The notes beneath the pieces are model-generated. The model was given only the letters and a program-made list of their open reading frames with translations. It did not search any database and was not told the origin of the DNA. Positions 6,493-11,727 of a stretch of 11,727 bases of DNA are shown piece by piece. The DNA lies in NCBI GenBank assembly GCA_003550945.1, contig PULL01000001.1:1-11727 (forward strand). The letters run 5' to 3'. Position 1 is the first letter of the stretch; each line of letters opens with the position of its first letter. The position numbers and the translations under genes were made by a program. Source of the stretch: Thioalkalivibrio sp. (GTDB lineage Bacteria; Pseudomonadota; Gammaproteobacteria; Ectothiorhodospirales; Ectothiorhodospiraceae).

Positions 6493-7607
6493 CGATTCAC
6501 CAGTCGCTGTTGGGAATGAACGGCCATCAGAATACCGAAGCCCACCATGAGCGTCACCAGAGAGGTACCACCGTAACTCACCAGCGGAAGCGGTATTCCC
6601 ACCACGGGCAGCAGGCCGCTCACCATTCCGATGTTGACGACCATGTAGACGGCAAACGTGAGGCTGATGCTGCCCGCGATCAGGCGGCAGAAACGCTCCT
6701 GCGCCATCGCGGCAATCCACAGGCCGCGCCCGACGATCAGGAAATACAGCGCCAGCAGAAGCATCACGCCCAAAAAGCCAAACTCCTCCGCGTACACCGC
6801 GAACACGAAATCGGTCGAGCGCTCTGGCAGGAACTGCAACTGGGACTGGGTGCCGTTCAGCCAACCCTTGCCGTAGAGCCCACCGGATCCGATCGCGATC
6901 TTGGACTGGATGATGTGATAGCCCGCGCCCAGCGGATCGGACTCGGGATTCAGCAGAGTCACGATCCGCTGCCGCTGGTAGTCGTGCATCTGCGTCCAGA
7001 GCAGCGGGATCAGGGCCGCGATCGCCAGACCGAGACCCAGAAACCAGCGCCAGCTCAACCCGGCCAGGAACAGAACCAGCAAACCCGCGGCGCCCACAAG
7101 CAGCGCCGTACCCAGATCGGGCTGACGCATGATCAGCAACACCGGGACGACGATCAGCACCCCGACCACCAGCAGGTCAATGAACCGCGGCGGCGCGTTG
7201 CGCAGCGACAGGTACCAGGCGACCATCAGCGGCATCGCGAGCTTCATGATCTCCGAGGGCTGAAACCGGATCACCCCGAGATCCAGCCAGCGACGGGCCC
7301 CTTTGCCGACATCACCGAACAGCACCACCGCGACCAGCAGTCCCAGAGCCCCGAGGAACAGCCAGGGCGACACCGAGCGCAGGGTACTGATCGGAATCCT
7401 GGCAACGGCGAGCAGCGCGAACGCGCCCAGGGCGATCCGGCTCATCTGCCGTTCCAGCGCCTGAACGCTTTCGCCCGATGCGCTGTAAAGGACCACCAGC
7501 CCGATCATCAGCAACACTCCGATCAGGACCAGCAGCGTGCCGTCCAGACGCAGGCTGCGCAACAGCCACTGGGACGTTGTCAGCTCGCGACCGGTGACGC
7601 TGATCAT
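6489..7607 (-). CDS. rodA: RodA, SEDS peptidoglycan glycosyltransferase
   Basis: Inner-membrane glycosyltransferase of the elongation complex; it polymerises lipid II and works with PBP2. Seen: 372 residues (E. coli 370) with about ten hydrophobic segments. SEDS motifs present: QPSEIMKL at 116-123, RQPDLGTA at 161-168, ERSTDFVFAVYAEEFGF at 262-278 with D266 at the place of the essential aspartate of RodA proteins, and the family signature GIPLPLVSYGGTS at 337-349. The ATG at 7607 overlaps the mrdA stop as ATGA and has a strong GGAGGG six bases upstream. The stop overlaps the mltB start in the same way. FtsW is the alternative SEDS protein, but the mrdA neighbour and the length favour RodA. 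Confidence 0.97.
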   Translation of the reverse strand: MISVTGRELTTSQWLLRSLRLDGTLLVLIGVLLMIGLVVLYSASGESVQALERQMSRIALGAFALLAVARIPISTLRSVSPWLFLGALGLLVAVVLFGDVGKGARRWLDLGVIRFQPSEIMKLAMPLMVAWYLSLRNAPPRFIDLLVVGVLIVVPVLLIMRQPDLGTALLVGAAGLLVLFLAGLSWRWFLGLGLAIAALIPLLWTQMHDYQRQRIVTLLNPESDPLGAGYHIIQSKIAIGSGGLYGKGWLNGTQSQLQFLPERSTDFVFAVYAEEFGFLGVMLLLALYFLIVGRGLWIAAMAQERFCRLIAGSISLTFAVYMVVNIGMVSGLLPVVGIPLPLVSYGGTSLVTLMVGFGILMAVHSQQRLVNR

Positions 7608-9490
7608 CGGGCACCCTCCGCCGCCGCGATCAGCCCTTGGGACGCGAGATGAAAGTCGATCACCTTGCGCGCAACCGGAGCAGCCACGCGCCCGCCGCTG
7701 CCCCCGTGCTCGACCAGCACACCGACGGCGATCGTCGGGGCCTCCGCCGGCGCATAGGCGATGAACAGCGCGTGGTCCCAGAGACTCCGATCCAGCGTGT
7801 CCTGATCGTACTCCTGGTCCGGCGCCAGGCTGAACACCTGCGCCGTTCCGGTCTTGCCGGCGATGCGGTACCCCGCCGGCGGGTTGCTGCCGATACTGCC
7901 CCAGGCCGTTCCGTGACGGGCGTGCACGGACTCGACCATTGCGTCGTGGATCACGTCCCAGTGGGCTTCTCGGGCAATCACGGGCGGCAGGTGCCGGACG
8001 GGCTGCATCACCGGATCCCCGTTGCTGCCGTCGCGGATAGCCCGCAACAGGCGCGGCTGCACGCGCTGCCCGCGGTTCGCCAGCGTGCTGGCGACGTCCG
8101 CAAGCTGCAGGGGCGTCGTCAACATGTAGCCTTGCCCGATCGCGGTGATCACGGTCTCGCCCGGGAACCACGGCAGATTCTGTACCGAGCGTTTCCACTC
8201 GCGGCTGGGCAGAATGCCCGGGCGTTCGCCGGTCGCGTCGATACCGACGCGGCTGCCGATACCGAACGCCCCCAACATGGGCGCCATACGGTCGATCCCA
8301 AGCTTGAAGCCAAGGTCATAGAAGTAGACATCGGAGGACACGGCAATCGCCCGGGACATGTCGACCCAGCCATGCCCGCCGCGTCTCCAGTCGCGGTAGC
8401 GGCGCTCGTGACCCGGAATCTGGAAGTACCCGGTCGCGAACATCCGGCGCTCCGCCGTGGTGACGTTCTCTTCGAGGCCCGCAAGGGCGACGATCGGCTT
8501 CAGCGTCGAACCGGGAGGATACTGCCCGCTGAGTGCGCGGTTGAAAAGGGGCTTGTGCGGATCGGCTTGCAGAGCGGCAAAGTCGCGGTGAGAGATTCCG
8601 TGCACGAAGGGATTCGGGTCAAAGCCGGGCTTGCTGACCAGAGCCAGTACCTCGCCGGTGGCGGGATCGATCGCGACGACCGCGCCGTCGTGCGGCGCCA
8701 GCGCATCACGGGCCGCGCGCTGCAACTCCACGTCGATGCTCAGGACCAGATCCTTGCCCGGCACCGGCGGCACCGCCGAAAGCTCGCGGATCACTCGCCC
8801 CTGGGCATTCACCTCCACCTGCTTGTGGCCCGTTGTGCCGTGCAGGATGTCCTCGAAGTACCGCTCGACCCCGGTCTTGCCCGTGTGCGAAGTGCCGGCG
8901 TAGTTGCGGGTATTCAGGCGCAGCAGATCCTGTTCGTTGATGCGCCCGACATACCCGACCACGTGAGCGAAGTCGGCCCCCAGAGGGTAGTGGCGGACCG
9001 GTCGCGCCTCGATCTCGACACCCGGCAACTCGTGCCGGGCCACCGCAATCCTGGCGACCGACTCGTCGTCGAGACCCGACTTCAGCAGCACCGGCTGGAA
9101 CGGCCGGCGCTGCCTGATCGATGCGCGGAAGCGCTCGATCTCCAGAGGCGAAAGATCCACCAGACGGGAGAGTCGTTCCAGCAGCAGATCCAGGTCGCCC
9201 GCCTGCTCGACGGTGACCTCGAGCTGATAGGCGGGCCGGTTCTCCGCAAGCAGCACGCCGTTGCGATCAAAGATCAGCCCACGGGTCGGCGGAATCGGCT
9301 CGATGCGCAGCCGGTTGTTCTCGGAGAGCGTGGTGAAGTGCTCGTGCGCCCCGACCTGCAGGCTGAACAAGCGCACGCCAAGCGTCGTCACCAGCACGAA
9401 CAGGATCAGCAGGGAGACGAGCACCCGGACCGAAAAACGACGCTGATCCCGCCCTGCCTCGTCGAAGGAATCCTGCCGGTCAGTCAACAT
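7604..9490 (-). CDS. mrdA: Penicillin-binding protein 2, elongation transpeptidase
   Basis: Class B PBP that cross-links new peptidoglycan during cell elongation, paired with RodA; bitopic inner-membrane protein. Seen: 628 residues (E. coli 633); short cytosolic N-terminus, membrane segment at about 22-45, pedestal domain from about 55 with PTRGLIFDRNGVLLAENR at 68-85 and the HYPLGADFAHVVGYVG block. Transpeptidase catalytic S328-x-x-K331 in YPPGSTLKP, S385-S-D387 (the SxD form usual in PBP2 rather than SxN), and K546-T-G548 in IAGKTGTAQVF. ATG 9490 is the start; no clear Shine-Dalgarno precedes it. It is the first gene of the minus-strand wall series, 79 bases downstream of ppa. The stop overlaps the rodA start. 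Confidence 0.97.
   Translation of the reverse strand: MLTDRQDSFDEAGRDQRRFSVRVLVSLLILFVLVTTLGVRLFSLQVGAHEHFTTLSENNRLRIEPIPPTRGLIFDRNGVLLAENRPAYQLEVTVEQAGDLDLLLERLSRLVDLSPLEIERFRASIRQRRPFQPVLLKSGLDDESVARIAVARHELPGVEIEARPVRHYPLGADFAHVVGYVGRINEQDLLRLNTRNYAGTSHTGKTGVERYFEDILHGTTGHKQVEVNAQGRVIRELSAVPPVPGKDLVLSIDVELQRAARDALAPHDGAVVAIDPATGEVLALVSKPGFDPNPFVHGISHRDFAALQADPHKPLFNRALSGQYPPGSTLKPIVALAGLEENVTTAERRMFATGYFQIPGHERRYRDWRRGGHGWVDMSRAIAVSSDVYFYDLGFKLGIDRMAPMLGAFGIGSRVGIDATGERPGILPSREWKRSVQNLPWFPGETVITAIGQGYMLTTPLQLADVASTLANRGQRVQPRLLRAIRDGSNGDPVMQPVRHLPPVIAREAHWDVIHDAMVESVHARHGTAWGSIGSNPPAGYRIAGKTGTAQVFSLAPDQEYDQDTLDRSLWDHALFIAYAPAEAPTIAVGVLVEHGGSGGRVAAPVARKVIDFHLASQGLIAAAEGAR
7614..7619 (-). 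promoter_or_regulatory. Ribosome binding site of rodA
   Basis: GGAGGG on the minus strand, six bases before the rodA ATG and inside the last codons of mrdA. It is the strongest Shine-Dalgarno in the operon and fixes the rodA start at 7607 despite the four-base overlap with mrdA. Confidence 0.8.
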
Positions 9491-9523
9491 CAGCCACGAA
9501 ACGCCAAGGGGTAGAACCTAAGG

Positions 9524-9543
9524 GTCGGCACGGAGGCGCCGAC
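9524..9543 (-). terminator. Hairpin between ppa and mrdA, weak terminator candidate
   Basis: An inverted repeat GTCGGC ... GCCGAC (six perfect pairs, extendable by one G-U and one G-C pair to a four-base loop) lies 26 bases after the ppa stop and 33 before the mrdA start. The sequence after it in the minus direction has no T-run (CCTTAGGTTC), so an efficient intrinsic terminator is doubtful. It may be an attenuating or 3'-protecting structure that lets some ppa transcripts continue into mrdA. Confidence 0.35.
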
Positions 9544-9569
9544 ATCCCCGAACGAGGTTCCGAACGGCG

Positions 9570-10106
9570 TCAGACCTTACTCTTCTGATAGCGCTTGTAG
9601 CTGGCCATGATCTCGGCCTTGGCGGCCTCGGCATCCGACCAGCCTTCGACCTTCACCCACTTGTTCCTCTCCATCTCCTTATAATGGCCAAAGAAGTGGG
9701 TGATCTGATCCAGCAGTTCGCGTTGCACGTCCTCTGGACCCTTGATGCGCTCGTACTGCGGGTCCAGCTTCGTGACCGGCACCGCAAGAACCTTTGAATC
9801 CGGCCCGGCCTCGTCGGACATTTTCAAGATCCCCACCGGCCGCGCCCGCACGATCGCGCCGGGAACCAGCGGCACCGGTGTGATCACCAGCACGTCCAGC
9901 GGGTCGCCATCCTCCGCCAACGTGTGCGGAACGAACCCGTAGTTGCAGGGATAGAACATGGCCACCGTCATGAAGCGATCGACCACCAGCGCTCCGCTGT
10001 CTTTGTCGATCTCGTACTTGACGGGCTGACCCAAGGCTGGGATTTCGATGACGACATTGAAATCGTTGGGCAAATCCTGACCTGCGACGATTTTGTTCAG
10101 ATCCAT
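9570..10106 (-). CDS. ppa: Inorganic pyrophosphatase (family I)
   Basis: Cytosolic Mg-dependent enzyme that hydrolyses pyrophosphate to phosphate, pulling nucleotide-consuming biosynthesis forward. Seen: 178 residues (E. coli 176), similar along its length. KYEIDKDSGALVVDRFM at 30-46, YPCNYGFVPHT at 52-62, the metal-binding signature D66-G-D68-P-L-D71 (EDGDPLDVLV), RPVGILKMSDEAGPD, and the terminal KWVKVEGWSDAEAAKAEI. I start at ATG 10106 because AGGA at 10117-10114 lies seven bases upstream and homology begins there. An in-frame ATG at 10139 would overlap the -10 box and is unlikely. Divergent from lptD; a perfect TATAAT gives a leader of about 25 bases. Confidence 0.97.
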   Translation of the reverse strand: MDLNKIVAGQDLPNDFNVVIEIPALGQPVKYEIDKDSGALVVDRFMTVAMFYPCNYGFVPHTLAEDGDPLDVLVITPVPLVPGAIVRARPVGILKMSDEAGPDSKVLAVPVTKLDPQYERIKGPEDVQRELLDQITHFFGHYKEMERNKWVKVEGWSDAEAAKAEIMASYKRYQKSKV

Positions 10107-10137
10107 ACCCGGGTCCTCTTGGCTGATTTGACGCGAC

Positions 10138-10143
10138 ATTATA
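10138..10143 (-). promoter_or_regulatory. -10 box of the ppa promoter
   Basis: Perfect TATAAT on the minus strand, 31 bases before the ppa ATG, so transcription would begin near 10131 and the leader would carry little more than the Shine-Dalgarno. The -35 position is poor (ATTCCT at a 17-base spacing), and there is no extended TG. The call rests on the hexamer and its spacing to the gene. Confidence 0.5.
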
Positions 10144-10171
10144 CCGGCGTTGCGGGAGAGAGGAATCGCCC

Positions 10172-10200
10172 TTGCGGGCCTCGGACGCAGCGGGTATAAA
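10172..10200 (+). promoter_or_regulatory. Candidate sigma-70 promoter for lptD
   Basis: TTGCGG at 10172-10177, a spacer of exactly 17 bases, and TATAAA at 10195-10200, on the plus strand. It is divergent from the ppa promoter, with the two -10 boxes about 50 bases apart. Transcription would start near 10207 and leave a leader of about 220 bases before lptD. It is the best plus-strand promoter match I found in the intergenic region. Confidence 0.45.
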
Positions 10201-10206
10201 TCGGGG

Positions 10207-10428
10207 CGCGCGTGGACGGAACCCGGGATTCCGGTTGCAGACCCGCATTCTCGGCCGTGCGGTCTTGCGGCCGCCCCCAAAAGCCGCGATCGCCCCCTCT
10301 CCCCACCCTTCCCTGCAGGCGGGAGAGCGCATCCGGAAGGCGCCGCACGGCTTCCACTACACGGGCCTCGCACTCAGCCATCACAGGAACCATCCGATGC
10401 ACCGCTCTGGACACAGCCTGCGACGACC
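10207..10428 (+). other. Long leader of lptD with inverted repeats
   Basis: The ppa-lptD intergenic region is 322 bases. Beyond the promoters it holds CGGCCG repeated at 10252-10257 and 10268-10273 (a possible six-pair hairpin), a pyrimidine-rich tract with an inverted repeat (listed separately), and a short ORF with a Shine-Dalgarno just before lptD. I see no riboswitch or tRNA-like structure that I can name, and no longer gene that I can support. Open frames crossing it continue out of phase into lptD and look like GC-rich shadows. Confidence 0.4.
10297..10327 (+). repeat. Inverted repeat in lptD leader, dispersed-element-like
   Basis: CTCTCCC at 10297-10303 pairs with GGGAGAG at 10321-10327 around a 17-base loop containing CCTGCAGG. 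The nonamer GCGGGAGAG occurs at 10319-10327 and again at 10152-10160, in the same intergenic region. The CCCTCTCCCC...GCGGGAGAG layout resembles dispersed intergenic elements common in GC-rich proteobacterial genomes; that comparison is from memory. No T-run follows, so it is not an intrinsic terminator. Confidence 0.4.
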
Positions 10429-10432
10429 ATGA
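10397..10432 (+). CDS. Possible 11-residue leader ORF before lptD
   Basis: ATG 10397 opens an 11-codon frame (MHRSGHSLRRP) that ends in TGA at 10430-10432. The stop overlaps the first lptD ATG (10429) and abuts the second (10432) as ATGATG. AGGA at 10385-10388 lies eight bases before this ATG, whereas the lptD starts lack any visible Shine-Dalgarno. This is the arrangement expected of a translated leader that delivers ribosomes to lptD by stop-start coupling. It is very short and the frame could be chance. Confidence 0.3.
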   Translation: MHRSGHSLRRP

Positions 10433-11727
10433 TGGTGATGCCGTCGCGTCTGCTGCGAATCGCGTTGTCGGCGATGATTCTGGCCTCGGGTCCTGCCACG
10501 TCCGAATACCTCTCCTCCTGCCCGGTGCCCGCACCCTCGTTCTGGCCCGAGCTGCGCTCCTTGCCACCCGGAGTCGTCGAGATCGAGGCGGACGAAATCG
10601 AGGCCATACGGGGGGAACTCGTGCGCGCACGCGGGGATGTGCGCCTCTTTGCCGAGGGCCGCCGGGTGGACGCAGAGGCTGTGGACTACCTGATTCCGGC
10701 GCAGACCGTGGAGGCGCTCGGCCGGACACGGGTTTTCGACGGCGATTTCCTGGTTCAGGCCGAAGCGGGCCGCTACCAGATCGACGAAGAGATCGGGGAA
10801 TTCGAGGACATCGCGTACTGGCTTAAGACGCGACGAGCGCGTGGCGGCGCGGAGCTTGCGGCACAGGAAGGTCCCGGCCGGGTGCGTCTGACGGATGGCA
10901 GTTTCACCACCTGCCCCGAGGACAAGGACAGCTGGTGGCTGTACGCGGGCCGCATCCGCCTGGACCAGGAGAGCGGGCGCGGCCACGGCTACGACGTCCG
11001 ATTGCACTTCAAGGGCGTTCCCATCCTCTATACCCCGTACATCAACTTCCCGATCGACGATCGCCGGCAGTCGGGCATCCTGACGCCGTCGGGCGGATAC
11101 TCGTCCCAATCCGGGCTCGATCTCGCGATCCCGTGGTACTGGAATATCGCACCGAACTACGACGCGACCCTGACGCCGCGCCTGCTGTCGAAGCGGGGCC
11201 TGATGCTGGACACCGAGTGGCGGTACCTGCGCCCCCGAATGCAGGGCCAACTCGACCTTGCCGTGCTTCCGAATGACCGCGTGGCCGATGAAGACCGGTA
11301 CATGGCGCGGCTGCAACACCGATCGGCGCTAGCTCCGGGCCTCGCCCTGGTCGTCGATGCCACCGATGTATCCGACCAGAACTACTACCAGGACTTCGGC
11401 ACCAGCGTGTTCGTCACCAGCACCGCCGTGGTGGAACGGCGCGCCGACCTGATCTACAGCCGCCCGAACCTGCGGCTGACCGGGAGAGTCCAGGATTACA
11501 AGTCGCTGGATCCGACCCTGGACCCGGCCCGGGAACCGTATCGGCGTCTGCCGCAGGTCCTCCTGCAGGCGGGTGAATCGAGGGACAGCGGTCTATTCTG
11601 GGACCTGCGCTCCGAACTGGTCCAGTTCGACCGGCCCGATTCCGTGACCGGGCTTCGCTTCGATCTGGAACCCGAACTAGGCTATCGCCACGACGCGGGC
11701 GGATACTTCATCGAGCCGCGCTTCGCA
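10429..11727 (+). CDS. lptD: LPS-assembly protein LptD, N-terminal part (runs off the edge)
   Basis: Outer-membrane beta-barrel that, with LptE, inserts lipopolysaccharide into the outer leaflet. Seen: 433 codons open to the right edge. Signal peptide in about the first 25 residues, then an LptA-like jellyroll domain at about 47-165 (VVEIEADEIEA, YQIDEEIGEFEDIAYWL). Then the barrel start: DGSFTTCPEDKDSWWLYAG, VPILYTPYINFPIDDRRQSGILTPSGGYSS and IPWYWNIAPNYDATLTPRLLSKRG, matching E. coli LptD. C31 and C162 correspond to the two N-terminal cysteines (C31, C173) of the essential disulfides; the C-terminal pair lies outside the window. Start uncertain: ATG 10429, 10432 or 10438 are all possible, and none has a Shine-Dalgarno; a short upstream ORF may supply ribosomes. 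surA commonly follows lptD in related bacteria. Confidence 0.95.
   Translation, partial: MMVMPSRLLRIALSAMILASGPATSEYLSSCPVPAPSFWPELRSLPPGVVEIEADEIEAIRGELVRARGDVRLFAEGRRVDAEAVDYLIPAQTVEALGRTRVFDGDFLVQAEAGRYQIDEEIGEFEDIAYWLKTRRARGGAELAAQEGPGRVRLTDGSFTTCPEDKDSWWLYAGRIRLDQESGRGHGYDVRLHFKGVPILYTPYINFPIDDRRQSGILTPSGGYSSQSGLDLAIPWYWNIAPNYDATLTPRLLSKRGLMLDTEWRYLRPRMQGQLDLAVLPNDRVADEDRYMARLQHRSALAPGLALVVDATDVSDQNYYQDFGTSVFVTSTAVVERRADLIYSRPNLRLTGRVQDYKSLDPTLDPAREPYRRLPQVLLQAGESRDSGLFWDLRSELVQFDRPDSVTGLRFDLEPELGYRHDAGGYFIEPRFA

Noticed and set aside
7637..9514. A 625-codon plus-strand open frame spanning almost all of mrdA on the opposite strand, and a similar 389-codon one (6483-7652) over rodA
   Set aside because: Long antisense frames are expected in GC-rich genes because stop codons are rare. 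Their products are low-complexity (rich in His, Arg, Gln and Asp) with no recognisable domain, whereas the minus-strand products carry complete PBP2 and RodA motifs.
10386..10410. A sigma-E-like promoter (GGAAC ... TCTGG) before lptD, attractive because lptD is sigma-E controlled in E. coli
   Set aside because: The two parts are only 15 bases apart after GGAAC, about two too short. The -35 lacks TT, and the start would fall almost at the lptD ATG. A second GGAAC at 10218 has no matching -10.
10212..10826. A 204-codon plus-strand frame running from the lptD leader into lptD
   Set aside because: It is out of phase with lptD, which has clear homology, and its product is Arg/Pro/Gly-rich without domains.

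Overview
The window is a compact, GC-rich (roughly two-thirds G+C by eye, not counted) stretch of a gammaproteobacterial chromosome. Protein similarity to E. coli LipA, LipB, YbeD, RodA, PBP2, Ppa and LptD, together with the gene order, points to a gammaproteobacterium. A purple-sulfur or Ectothiorhodospiraceae-like lineage (Thioalkalivibrio and relatives) is my guess, not a demonstrated placement. All genes with both ends in the window look intact; I see no tRNA, rRNA, CRISPR array, insertion sequence or sign of recent transfer.

Layout. Bases 1-189 hold the C-terminal end of an unrecognised plus-strand gene. lipA (lipoyl synthase) follows on the plus strand at 328-1305. From about 9490 leftward to 1302 runs a nearly gapless minus-strand series, in transcription order: mrdA (PBP2), rodA, mltB, rlpA, a 214-base gap, dacA (PBP5/6-type carboxypeptidase), dat (D-amino acid aminotransferase), ybeD-like DUF493, lipB. 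lipB meets lipA tail to tail, and the two stop codons share one CTAG. Further right, ppa (inorganic pyrophosphatase) lies on the minus strand at 9570-10106. It is divergent from lptD (LPS assembly outer-membrane protein), which starts near 10429 and runs off the right edge.

How the genes fit together. mrdA and rodA encode the paired transpeptidase and SEDS glycosyltransferase of the cell-elongation machinery. mltB and rlpA encode two lytic transglycosylases, and dacA trims the terminal D-Ala from the stem peptide. dat could reuse the released D-Ala by transamination to D-Glu. The small DUF493 protein and lipB/lipA form the lipoate branch that in E. coli also sits next to dacA. This is the E. 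coli mrdA-rodA-rlpA-dacA-ybeD-lipB-lipA neighbourhood with three changes: mltB inserted after rodA, dat inserted after dacA, and lipA inverted. Start/stop overlaps (ATGA or TGATG) join mrdA/rodA, rodA/mltB, mltB/rlpA and dat/ybeD, suggesting translational coupling.

I did not find an undescribed defence, mobile or biosynthetic system. The points that most deserve a second look are the shared lipA/lipB stop, the dat gene with its D-specific residues inside a wall/lipoate operon, and a possible 11-codon leader ORF coupled to lptD.
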